Of a DNA stretch of 30,078 nt, positions 23,048 through 28,533 are shown one piece after another. Each line of letters starts with the position of its first letter. Positions within the stretch are counted from its first letter, which is position 1. A program made the position numbers and the translations under genes. The DNA lies in IMG/VR virus record IMGVR_UViG_3300030061_002054, positions 1 to 30,078 of that record. The stretch is one strand, 5' to 3'. The DNA comes from a virus. The notes below the pieces were generated by a model that made no database searches, was not told the DNA's origin, and saw only the letters and a program-made list of their open reading frames with translations.

Positions 23048-23054
23048 TATTTAG
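23048..23054 (-). promoter_or_regulatory. Possible late promoter box
   Basis: The minus strand reads CTAAATA in the 33-base gap upstream of the coiled-coil gene, close to the T4-like late consensus TATAAATA. Position fits a short leader before ATG 23023. The support is the motif and placement only. Confidence 0.5.
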
Positions 23055-23056
23055 TT

Positions 23057-23314
23057 TTAAGAGGGTCTAATGACTCCACCAGTTCTGTTAAAGTCAATCC
23101 GTGACTTGATAAGATCAATCCTTGCTCTTAAATTTACTTCAGAATCTCTTTGAAGATGCCCATAAAACATATTCATATGAGTCTGAACCGTCTTCCATCC
23201 ATGATACTTTTTATGAGATCTTACTTTCATATAATAATCATGGAGTAGAAGTTTGGCATCATGCACCGTCATCCACTCATGTATAAGAGTTAGGTTGATG
23301 GCATCATTTTCCAT
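23057..23314 (-). CDS. Conserved-type small cyanophage protein, unknown function
   Basis: This 85-residue soluble protein is rich in His, Tyr and Lys, with predicted helices (LIHEWMTVHDAKLLLHDYYM near 10-29) and a basic C-terminal half. No catalytic motif is apparent. It follows the gene at 23315-23593 directly, so it belongs to a three-gene unit read from the promoter at 23823-23852. I do not recognise a family. Confidence 0.7.
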   Translation of the reverse strand: MENDAINLTLIHEWMTVHDAKLLLHDYYMKVRSHKKYHGWKTVQTHMNMFYGHLQRDSEVNLRARIDLIKSRIDFNRTGGVIRPS

Positions 23315-23593
23315 TTATGAAGCAGACACATTGTCTTTTATATAGCAAGGTACACCGTCTGGATCTAACCATTTAGGATATTCTGGATCTTCAATAGCAA
23401 GAAGCATTTGATCTCCATTGTCAAATAAGTAAATGTCAGAATACTTTTTAGTATATTCATTTGCTTTCTGCAAACGAAAATCTGGTTTACCATTTAGTTG
23501 GATGTAACCTCTTTGAACGAACCGATAAGGAAATCGTTCATGAATAACAATGGTTTTTGTGGAAGCAACAGACTTAGGATCTAGATCGTTCAT
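23315..23593 (-). CDS. Small protein of unknown function
   Basis: This 92-residue protein appears to be mostly beta strand (TKTIVIHERFPYRFVQRGY, then YLFDNGDQMLLAIEDPEYP) and has no membrane segment. No known motif was seen. Its ATG overlaps the stop of the upstream gene by four bases (ATGA), so translation is probably coupled. Confidence 0.7.
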   Translation of the reverse strand: MNDLDPKSVASTKTIVIHERFPYRFVQRGYIQLNGKPDFRLQKANEYTKKYSDIYLFDNGDQMLLAIEDPEYPKWLDPDGVPCYIKDNVSAS

Positions 23594-23802
23594 GCTTCAA
23601 CCGTTTCAAGATCAATTGCAACTTGCTCGATCAAAATATCATAATCATCAAGAGGGTCACCAGAGAAAACCAATCCATTGTTCTCATAGTAACGACGAAC
23701 TTTTTTGAGAAGTTTTGGATTCTTCACATCAAGGAAGAAGTCCCCATTTACAGCACCACGAAGGGTTTGAATGTCTTTTTTGAACTTGGTAGTCAGTGTC
23801 AT
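23590..23802 (-). CDS. Small protein of unknown function, first gene of its unit
   Basis: This 70-residue protein has a basic helical N-terminus (TTKFKKDIQTLRGAV) and an acidic C-terminus (DDYDILIEQVAIDLETVEA). No domain was recognised. ATG 23802 lies about 20 bases downstream of a consensus -10 box, making it the first gene of an early transcript with the two following genes. Confidence 0.7.
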   Translation of the reverse strand: MTLTTKFKKDIQTLRGAVNGDFFLDVKNPKLLKKVRRYYENNGLVFSGDPLDDYDILIEQVAIDLETVEA

Positions 23803-23822
23803 TGTCTTGATTGTTGACCTTG

Positions 23823-23852
23823 TTATTATACACGACAGGTAGAGAACCTGTC
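23823..23852 (-). promoter_or_regulatory. Sigma70 promoter overlapping a hairpin
   Basis: On the minus strand TTGACA (23852-23847) and TATAAT (23828-23823) have an 18-base spacer. The -35 begins one base after the 3' end of the CAU tRNA. A 7-bp inverted repeat (GACAGGT/ACCTGTC, 23832-23850) fills the spacer and may help process the tRNA 3' end or affect the promoter. Confidence 0.82.
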
Positions 23853-23927
23853 AATGGGGGTCGCGAGGATCGAACTCGCCTTAGCCGAATTATGAGTTCG
23901 GTGCATTCACCAGATTGCTAGACCCCC
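23853..23927 (-). tRNA. tRNA with CAU anticodon (Met, or Ile2)
   Basis: This 75-base cloverleaf has a 7-bp acceptor stem GGGGGTC/GACCCCC, discriminator A, an anticodon arm CCGAA-CTCATAA-TTCGG and a T-arm GCGAG-TTCGATC-CTCGC. The anticodon is CAU. The paired first base argues against initiator tRNA. Elongator Met and lysidine-modified Ile cannot be separated by eye, but a separate Ile-UAU gene next to it makes Met more likely. CCA is not encoded. Confidence 0.92.
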
Positions 23928-23930
23928 TAA

Positions 23931-24002
23931 TAGGACTGCTGGGAATTGAACCCAGTTTACCCCGTTATAAGCAGAGAGCATTAACCAATATGCGACAGTC
24001 CC
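23931..24002 (-). tRNA. tRNA-Ile (UAU anticodon)
   Basis: This 72-base cloverleaf has acceptor GGGACTG/CAGTCCT (first pair G-T), anticodon arm CTCTG-CTTATAA-CGGGG and T-arm CTGGG-TTCAATT-CCCAG. The anticodon UAU reads AUA, a rare codon in many hosts. The stem of the anticodon arm contains two G-T pairs. It starts directly after the stop of the antitoxin-like gene, with no gap, and lies three bases from the CAU tRNA. Confidence 0.9.
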
Positions 24003-24176
24003 TCAGGATCCTTCGTTGTTCTGTTCGGTGTATATGCGTATGAGTTCATCATCCGCCGGAACCATCACTGCTCTCTCGCCGTTTTTATTTTCCACTCCTA
24101 TTGATTCACCATTCTCTACTTTATCCATCAACTCTTCCCAGTTCTCTTGCCAGTATTCCACTGAATAAAATTCCAT
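24003..24176 (-). CDS. Phd/YefM-type antitoxin-like protein
   Basis: This 57-residue protein was found by translating the gap between tRNA-Ile and purC. It reads EFYSVEYWQENWEELMDKV, then ENGESIGVENKNGERAVMVP, then an acidic tail. This is the order of the Phd/YefM DNA-binding N-terminus: the helix before the VxxGE turn, then the strand with AVMVP. Full-length family antitoxins are about 80 residues, so the C-terminal toxin-neutralising part is short or missing. No toxin gene is adjacent. A host toxin or promoter could be the target. The stop codon touches the tRNA-Ile 5' end. Confidence 0.75.
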   Translation of the reverse strand: MEFYSVEYWQENWEELMDKVENGESIGVENKNGERAVMVPADDELIRIYTEQNNEGS

Positions 24177-24196
24177 AGTTGTTTTATGTATAAACT

Positions 24197-24886
24197 TTAT
24201 AAAAACGATTGCAACTTGTCTAAGATAATCTGATATGCTGGTACTATATCACCCTCATCCATTCTAAACAAGTCCTTGTCATATCTTTCCATATCATTCT
24301 TACCCCACAACCTCATTGAATCTGGTGAAATCTCATCTGCAAGATATAGATCACCATGAGCATCAATGCCAAACTCAATCTTAAAGTCAATCAAATCAAA
24401 TCCAATGAGGTTAAAGATATTAATTAGATAATCATTAATCAATAATGCTTGTTCTTTGAGAGGAGTAGGGTCATATCCCATTAGTCTCACTCTATCCCAG
24501 GTAAGCAATGGATCATGTTTTGAATCATCCTTTAGAAAAAACTCAACAATAGCAGGCATAATTGGTTGACCCTCCTTAATTGTAGTGGTCCTTACGATAG
24601 AACCTGCTGCTCGGTTTCTACAAATTACTTCCAAGGGAATAATATCAACTTTTCTACAAAGCATCTTATTGGGCCCAATCTGCCTATTGTAATGAGTTTT
24701 AATGCCAAGAAATTCTAGTTTATCAAAAAGAATAGAAGATATTTGACAGCATAGTGATCCCTTACCTGCTGGGTAGTCTTCTTTCTCACCATTACCAGCA
24801 GTTACTTTATCATGATACTCAATCAAAACTTCCTCGGGATTTTCAGTATCAAATACAGTTTTGACTTTTCCCTCCACAATCATCAT
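24197..24886 (-). CDS. purC: SAICAR synthetase
   Basis: This 229-residue protein is a PurC: GKVKTVFDT at 6-14, KGSLCCQISS at 42-51, PLEVICRNRAAGS at 84-96, and a C-terminal FKIEFGIDAHG followed by LADEISPDSMRLW. It joins aspartate to CAIR with ATP in purine synthesis. Phage copies are thought to boost nucleotide supply for DNA replication. Length is close to cellular PurC. Two adjacent ATG codons (24886, 24883) are possible starts. The promoter at 24911-24939 lies just upstream. Confidence 0.95.
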   Translation of the reverse strand: MMIVEGKVKTVFDTENPEEVLIEYHDKVTAGNGEKEDYPAGKGSLCCQISSILFDKLEFLGIKTHYNRQIGPNKMLCRKVDIIPLEVICRNRAAGSIVRTTTIKEGQPIMPAIVEFFLKDDSKHDPLLTWDRVRLMGYDPTPLKEQALLINDYLINIFNLIGFDLIDFKIEFGIDAHGDLYLADEISPDSMRLWGKNDMERYDKDLFRMDEGDIVPAYQIILDKLQSFL

Positions 24887-24910
24887 AAGGAATATTATAC
24901 GATATTTTTA

Positions 24911-24939
24911 ATTATAGCACTATGGGTTTCTAGGGTCAA
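24911..24939 (-). promoter_or_regulatory. Sigma70 promoter for purC
   Basis: On the minus strand TTGACC (24939-24934) and TATAAT (24916-24911) are 17 bases apart. Transcription should begin near 24904, giving purC a leader of about 18 bases. A second TATAAT at 24899-24894 has no good -35 and would give a nearly leaderless message. Confidence 0.8.
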
Positions 24940-25093
24940 TACCCAGATTTTCAAGGTATCTTATCCACCAGTCTGGATCTTTTCTTTTCCAATCAGGAAC
25001 TGGCAATCCATGAAGAGAATACCACTCGTTAATCGCTTCATCGATAGTCTGTGCGATCTGTAAATTCTTCTTCCTCTTCATCAACGTCTTCAT
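24920..25093 (-). CDS. Small protein of unknown function, overlapping gene
   Basis: The product is about 57 residues: a basic start (MKTLMKRKKN), a helix (AQTIDEAINEWYSLHG) and a Trp-rich end (VPDWKRKDPDWWIRYLENLGIDP). The Trp-rich C-terminus looks conserved-type, but I recognise no family. Start candidates are ATG 25093 or 25081. A longer open frame to 25171 would overlap the neighbour (25038-25247) even more. The 44-56 base overlap in another frame is long but usual for this phage group. Confidence 0.6.
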   Translation of the reverse strand: MKTLMKRKKNLQIAQTIDEAINEWYSLHGLPVPDWKRKDPDWWIRYLENLGIDPRNP

Positions 25094-25247
25094 ATGGGTT
25101 TGCCACATAAGGTCCGTGAGGTTTTCTGGATTCTGATTTAACATACTTTTGTTCGTTATTGACTGCCGCAATCCACAAACTAAGTTTCATTATAATCCAT
25201 ATTATTCCTATTGGTAAAAAACATGCAAATAGGATTAGTGGTTTCAT
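25038..25247 (-). CDS. Small membrane protein, unknown function
   Basis: This 69-residue protein has a hydrophobic N-terminus (residues 3-28, ILFACFLPIGIIWIIM) that could be a membrane anchor or uncleaved signal, followed by a charged tail with a run of acidic residues (DVDEEEEEF) and a final basic end. No family was identified. Its ATG overlaps the stop of the upstream gene by four bases. Confidence 0.62.
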   Translation of the reverse strand: MKPLILFACFLPIGIIWIIMKLSLWIAAVNNEQKYVKSESRKPHGPYVANPYEDVDEEEEEFTDRTDYR

Positions 25248-25498
25248 GATGGTAATACTCGGAAGACTTCCTCCTTCACTCTATCTATAACTTCATGAAG
25301 AATGTTTACATCAATTCCCATAAACGGAGGAATCATTCCAATAACGCGAAAAAATCCATCCACAAAAAGTGCTAAGAATACAATGCCAAGAGTCATGCTT
25401 ATGATTGACGCATTACGATTGTGTTGACGAATTGCATTGTCAATCATTTCCTGACACTCTTTTTTTGTTACATAATGTACAGGTTTTATTTCATTCAT
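25244..25498 (-). CDS. Small membrane protein, unknown function
   Basis: This 84-residue protein has a basic N-terminal helix (VTKKECQEMIDNAIRQHNRN), one hydrophobic segment (ISMTLGIVFLALFVDGFF, about 32-49) and an amphipathic C-terminus. ATG 25498 overlaps the stop of the upstream small gene (ATGAATGA), which suggests coupled translation. An ATG at 25510 would add four residues. Confidence 0.65.
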   Translation of the reverse strand: MNEIKPVHYVTKKECQEMIDNAIRQHNRNASIISMTLGIVFLALFVDGFFRVIGMIPPFMGIDVNILHEVIDRVKEEVFRVLPS

Positions 25499-25646
25499 CC
25501 TGTGAGGCATTTGGAAAATTCTTCATTGGATCAGGTTGTCCTCCTACTATAGTACAAGCTCGCTTATAATAGTAGTTGTCTATTGTACCGTTTTCCTCAA
25601 ACTTCTCTTTGATGATTGCCCAATTGGATAATTCGTCTGGATGCAT
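25491..25646 (-). CDS. Small conserved-type cyanophage protein
   Basis: This 51-residue frame was read by eye. It begins MHPDELSNWAIIKEKFEENG and contains NYYYKRACTIVGGQPDPMK. This arrangement (helix, tyrosine-rich middle, I-V-x-G-x-P-D-P end) is one I recall from many short cyanophage hypothetical proteins. No function is known. Its stop overlaps the downstream start by eight bases. A TTAAATA late-like box lies about 27 bases upstream. Confidence 0.68.
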   Translation of the reverse strand: MHPDELSNWAIIKEKFEENGTIDNYYYKRACTIVGGQPDPMKNFPNASQDE

Positions 25647-25678
25647 GGTAGAAAGAAAGTGTCTACGATATTATTTAA

Positions 25679-25695
25679 TGTAGCAATGTGCTACA
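25679..25695 (-). other. Hairpin between two small genes
   Basis: A 7-bp perfect inverted repeat (TGTAGCA, 3-base loop, TGCTACA) lies in the 72-base gap between stop 25719 and start 25646. Following it on the minus strand is TTAAATAATAT, too poor in T for a strong terminator, but including the TTAAATA late-like box. It may be a weak terminator or processing site. Confidence 0.4.
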
Positions 25696-25718
25696 CTAAT
25701 GTTAAGTATGTGGATATC

Positions 25719-25967
25719 TTAACGAACATCAAAGTCTAGTCTACGAACTTTACGTCTACGTCTTTCTTCCTGATAGAGAAGTTCTTGAGTAGAGAAATGA
25801 CTATCAATCTTCCTCTCTACATTATTAGTAACCATTACAACCTTATCCAAGTCTTTGGCACCAATTTTGTCATCCACAATACTCATTTGATTTGGGCAAC
25901 CACAAAACTGAACTTTGCTAGTGCTCGTTAATTCTTTTCTACACTCTTTGCATCTGATAGTAATCAT
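25719..25967 (-). CDS. Zinc-ribbon-like small protein
   Basis: This 82-residue protein starts MITIRCKECRKELTS and contains FCGCP, so CxxC and CxC pairs could bind one zinc atom. A middle KDLDKVVMVTN strand is followed by a basic C-terminus (EERRRRKVRRL). The start at ATG 25967 keeps the gene clear of the tRNA-Val gene, while the open frame to 26039 would run through it. A nucleic-acid-binding role is inference from zinc ribbon plus basic tail. Confidence 0.72.
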   Translation of the reverse strand: MITIRCKECRKELTSTSKVQFCGCPNQMSIVDDKIGAKDLDKVVMVTNNVERKIDSHFSTQELLYQEERRRRKVRRLDFDVR

Positions 25968-25989
25968 TAGGCATACATTGAATTCGACA

Positions 25990-26061
25990 TGGGCGAAGAG
26001 GGGATCGAACCCCCGACAACCTCCGTGTAAAGGAGACACTCTACCGCTGAGTTATTCGCCC
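25990..26061 (-). tRNA. tRNA-Val (UAC anticodon)
   Basis: This 72-base cloverleaf has acceptor GGGCGAA/TTCGCCC with discriminator A, D-arm CTCA...GAG, anticodon arm TCTCC-TTTACAC-GGAGG and T-arm with GGGGG-TTCGATC-CCCTC. The anticodon is UAC. CCA is not encoded. It lies two bases from tRNA-Asn. Confidence 0.94.
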
Positions 26062-26063
26062 GG

Positions 26064-26136
26064 CTCCTCCACCTGGACTCGAACCAGGGACAACAGAATT
26101 AACAGTTCCGTGCTCTACCAACTGAGCTATAGAGGA
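26064..26136 (-). tRNA. tRNA-Asn (GUU anticodon)
   Basis: This 73-base cloverleaf has acceptor TCCTCTA/TGGAGGA, discriminator G as expected for Asn, anticodon arm CGGAA-CTGTTAA-TTCTG and T-arm CCTGG-TTCGAGT-CCAGG. Its 5' end overlaps the last codons of the small gene at 26127-26321. Confidence 0.94.
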
Positions 26137-26321
26137 TTATTGTACTCTTTCTTTGTTTTGAAGTAAAGTTTATAGTATCTCTTCTTCATTTCATTAAGAG
26201 TATCCATATCATCTTGAAACCCCATATATTTACATAGTTGGGACGACCCTTCCAATTCACTAATTAATCTTAGTATACTGACAGGATGCCTTTCAAGTCC
26301 TCCAAAATCATACTCTGACAT
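26127..26321 (-). CDS. Small protein of unknown function
   Basis: This 64-residue soluble protein is helical with many Lys, Tyr and Met residues in the second half (NEMKKRYYKLYFKTKKEY). No motif is recognised. Its stop codon lies 7-10 bases inside the tRNA-Asn gene, so tRNA processing would cut its message. Start ATG 26321 is clear of the tRNA-Gly gene by 17 bases. Confidence 0.62.
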   Translation of the reverse strand: MSEYDFGGLERHPVSILRLISELEGSSQLCKYMGFQDDMDTLNEMKKRYYKLYFKTKKEYNNPL

Positions 26322-26338
26322 AATAAAAACTTGGAGAA

Positions 26339-26409
26339 AGCGGAATACCAGAATCGAACTGGTGACGAAAGGTTGGAAACCTTTAGTTTTGCCTCTAAAC
26401 TAATTCCGC
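26339..26409 (-). tRNA. tRNA-Gly (UCC anticodon)
   Basis: This 71-base cloverleaf has acceptor GCGGAAT/ATTCCGC, discriminator T, anticodon arm AAAGG-TTTCCAA-CCTTT and T-arm ACCAG-TTCGATT-CTGGT. The anticodon is UCC, and all stems are perfectly paired. No CCA is encoded. Confidence 0.94.
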
Positions 26410-26413
26410 AGAG

Positions 26414-26486
26414 CGGGTCAGGAGGGATTTGAACCCCCGACCAACGCATTAGAAGTGCGATGCTCTATCCACTGAGCTACTGACCC
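26414..26486 (-). tRNA. tRNA-Arg (UCU anticodon)
   Basis: This 73-base cloverleaf has acceptor GGGTCAG/CTGACCC, discriminator G, anticodon loop CTTCTAA with anticodon UCU and T-arm GGGGG-TTCAAAT-CCCTC. The outer pair of the anticodon stem is T-T. The first three bases of the acceptor also belong to the long hairpin at 26484-26529. Confidence 0.92.
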
Positions 26487-26529
26487 TTGGTGGTAGTTCC
26501 TATCGCCGCTAACCCTGAACTACCAAGGG
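26484..26529 (-). other. Long hairpin joining tRNA-Arg to the upstream gene
   Basis: A 13-bp stem with one 3-base bulge (CCCTTGGT...GTTC paired with GAACTACCAAGGG) and 17-base loop fills the gap between the acidic protein gene and tRNA-Arg. It reaches into the tRNA's first three bases. On the minus strand it directly precedes the tRNA. No T-run follows, so it looks like a processing or folding element, not a classical terminator. Confidence 0.6.
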
Positions 26530-26531
26530 GG

Positions 26532-26756
26532 TTACCGCAGTTGATTACGATCATCAACGTAACTATCATACTCGTCTTCAGAGATTTCGTCAAGTGATAC
26601 AATCTCTAGATCAGGTTCTGGATCAATCCATTCTTCAAACTCTGCCATAATTGCAAACTGGTCATAGATTCTTTCTACACCTTGATCATTATATGATTGT
26701 ACCTTATCAATTGCCCATTGACGAACATTAGATACAATTTCTTCAGTCTCCATCAT
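26532..26756 (-). CDS. Small acidic protein, unknown function
   Basis: This 74-residue, strongly acidic protein begins MMETEEIVSNVRQWAIDKVQ and has a middle helix (YDQFAIMAEFEEWID) and an Asp/Glu-rich end (LDEISEDEYDSYVDDRNQL). No family was found. The start (26756 or 26753) overlaps the stop of the endonuclease-like gene by 11-14 bases. An acidic small protein may mimic DNA or bind a basic partner, but this is speculation. Confidence 0.68.
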   Translation of the reverse strand: MMETEEIVSNVRQWAIDKVQSYNDQGVERIYDQFAIMAEFEEWIDPEPDLEIVSLDEISEDEYDSYVDDRNQLR

Positions 26757-27183
26757 AATAATCTTTTCGGAAGTATCTGCTGAGGATGTTGCTATTGTAG
26801 TAGGCAGGTCCTCCGGTGTCAAGTGATTCGGTAAGGACTCCGTGGGCAAAGAGTTGTCTTGTTTCTTCAAAGTTTGTTTTGCCACCTGTTTTATGTAAAG
26901 ACAGGATAGTTCTACTAAAGTTTTGTCTACCCAATCGTTCAATGTCCTCTTTAAGTTCTGGACAAGACCCATAATATTTTCTCCAATCGGATTCTTGTTT
27001 TACCTTTCGTTTCTTTCCCTTTGGTGTTCGGAACGACCAAAAATACTTTCTCCCAATGTACTGTCGTTGGTTGGTGAGATTGGTAATGTTATAAACAAAA
27101 CCAAAGTTGTCCCGAATAAGGCTACCATCAAAGGGAGTACCCAAATAGATCCATGGATTTTCATAATCAATATCGATACTCAT
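26743..27183 (-). CDS. GIY-YIG/Seg-like endonuclease domain protein
   Basis: This 146-residue protein has GFVYNITN at 28-35, QYIGRKYFW at 41-49 and a following basic region with KKRKVKQESDWRKYYGS. This is the GIY-YIG order: first strand VY, second strand YIG, catalytic R45, and a later acidic or tyrosine residue. Similar proteins recur in T4-like cyanophages. A homing endonuclease role is possible given the adjacent nrdB, since nrd genes host mobile elements in T4. Start ATG 27183 is used rather than the TTG at 27186. Confidence 0.78.
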   Translation of the reverse strand: MSIDIDYENPWIYLGTPFDGSLIRDNFGFVYNITNLTNQRQYIGRKYFWSFRTPKGKKRKVKQESDWRKYYGSCPELKEDIERLGRQNFSRTILSLHKTGGKTNFEETRQLFAHGVLTESLDTGGPAYYNSNILSRYFRKDYYDGD

Positions 27184-27328
27184 CAATGATGTTCAATACC
27201 TTGTCGAGATATTTATGCGCCATATCTCGATCCCCTTGCCACACTGTGTCCGGTTCTTCGTATACATCATTTTTTAATTTGAGTACACGATTTTTTAATT
27301 CTTCTTTCTTCAATTCATTCTTAGGCAT
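27167..27328 (-). CDS. Small conserved-type cyanophage protein
   Basis: This 53-residue protein was read by eye in the nrdB downstream gap. It starts MPKNELKKEELKNRVLKLK and ends with MAHKYLDKVLNIIDEYRY, two amphipathic helices joined by EEPDTVWQGD. The C-terminal AHKYLDKVL-DEYRY pattern is one I recall from other cyanophage short proteins. The stop overlaps the endonuclease start by 17 bases. The ATG lies at the base of the hairpin at 27327-27351. Confidence 0.7.
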   Translation of the reverse strand: MPKNELKKEELKNRVLKLKNDVYEEPDTVWQGDRDMAHKYLDKVLNIIDEYRY

Positions 27329-27351
27329 AGGGGAACCTCATGTTCCCCTAT
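27327..27351 (-). promoter_or_regulatory. RNA hairpin over a start codon
   Basis: A perfect 10-bp inverted repeat with 5-base loop (ATAGGGGAAC, loop ATGAG on the minus strand, GTTCCCCTAT) ends at the ATG of the 53-residue gene, and its loop and closing pair contain GAGG, the only Shine-Dalgarno candidate. No T-run follows, so it is unlikely to terminate. It may control translation or be a processing site between nrdB and the next gene. Confidence 0.6.
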
Positions 27352-27362
27352 TTAAGCAAGGT

Positions 27363-28493
27363 TTAGAGTTGGAATCCACTGAATGTGTCCTTTTTCACAT
27401 CTTGCTTGATTCCACCAACAACATAAGACTCCACCTCAGTCTCCTGTGGTGCTACCTGAAGACCCTTAGAAGAGATCCAGTGCTGTGTCCAGGGTAATGG
27501 ATTAGCAGATGCAGCAATATCATACTGAGGTTTCAGTCCAATTGCTTTCAGGCGACGATTAGCAACCCACTCAACATATTGTTGAAGAAGTTTATCGTTC
27601 AATCCAATCATAGAGCCATCCTTAAACAGATAGTCTGCCCAACGCTTCTCTTCATTTACAGCACGATCAAATGCCTTATAAGTCCACTCCTCTTCTTCCT
27701 TCATAATCTGCTTCATTTCAGGGTCATCCCCTGCTTTCCACTTGTTGAGGATATTTTGAGTAATTGCTAAATGTTGGTTCTCGTCTCTAGCAATAAGGGA
27801 GATAATTTTTGCTGAACCTTCCATGAGTTTAAGTTCACCAAAAGCAAAGCTGCAAGCAAAAGAAACATAAAACCGTATTCCTTCAAGGATGTTGACATTT
27901 GCAACTGCCCTATAAAGTTTTCTCTTAACGTCTTTAATTTCCCACCGTGAAGATGGTGACTCACGGAAATCTTCTTGCCACATGTTTCCATTGCCCCAAG
28001 TTTGAGCACTGTGGATGAAGTCATCATATGCTCCTGTAACGCTGCTAGCACGTTCTAGAATGCGATCGTCGGTAACAATCTTATCAAAGACCTCTGAAGG
28101 GTCTGCATAGACGTTCTTGATGATGTATGTGTATGAGCGACTATGGATCATTTCCATAAATCCCCATACTTCCATACATGCTTCCAGTTCAGGTAAGGAA
28201 CAGTAAGGAATGAATGCCATACCAGGTCCACGACCCTGAATAGAGTCTAGCATAATTTGATACTTCAAATTAGAAGTATAGATATGCTTTTGTTCTGGAC
28301 GAAGTAATTGATAGTCACCACGATCCTTCTGCAAAGAAACCTCTTCAGGTCTCCAGAAGTATCCTAGTTGTTGTGTGGTAAGTTTATCAAATACAGGATA
28401 TTTGTATGAATCATATCTCTGGACACCCAGAGGTTTACCGAAAAACATCGGTTGCTTTTTAGTATTAACTTGTTCAGTGTTAAAGACTGTCAT
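27363..28493 (-). CDS. nrdB: Class Ia ribonucleotide reductase small subunit
   Basis: About 376 residues from ATG 28493. It keeps the R2 diiron ligands: E and ExxH in EVWGFMEMIHSRSYTYII, then DENQH (second ExxH), and a radical-region Tyr. It ends DTFSGFQL, the peptide that docks R2 to NrdA. It supplies the tyrosyl radical and, with NrdA, makes dNTPs for phage replication. A GTG at 28553 preceded by GGAGG would give 396 residues and overlap nrdA, but the ATG start matches usual cyanophage NrdB proteins (MTVFNTEQVN). Confidence 0.95.
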   Translation of the reverse strand: MTVFNTEQVNTKKQPMFFGKPLGVQRYDSYKYPVFDKLTTQQLGYFWRPEEVSLQKDRGDYQLLRPEQKHIYTSNLKYQIMLDSIQGRGPGMAFIPYCSLPELEACMEVWGFMEMIHSRSYTYIIKNVYADPSEVFDKIVTDDRILERASSVTGAYDDFIHSAQTWGNGNMWQEDFRESPSSRWEIKDVKRKLYRAVANVNILEGIRFYVSFACSFAFGELKLMEGSAKIISLIARDENQHLAITQNILNKWKAGDDPEMKQIMKEEEEWTYKAFDRAVNEEKRWADYLFKDGSMIGLNDKLLQQYVEWVANRRLKAIGLKPQYDIAASANPLPWTQHWISSKGLQVAPQETEVESYVVGGIKQDVKKDTFSGFQL

Positions 28494-28533
28494 GCCTTTA
28501 ACTTTAGTTTCCACATTTTCCACTGATGACACC

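Noticed and set aside
26532-26972. Longer 146-codon version of the acidic protein gene
   Set aside because: The first 72 codons lie inside the endonuclease-like gene in another frame and have low-complexity composition. The ATG at 26756 at the junction is more likely.
27327-27351. Intrinsic terminator after nrdB
   Set aside because: The hairpin is strong but not followed by a T-run on the minus strand, and it overlaps the start codon of the next gene.
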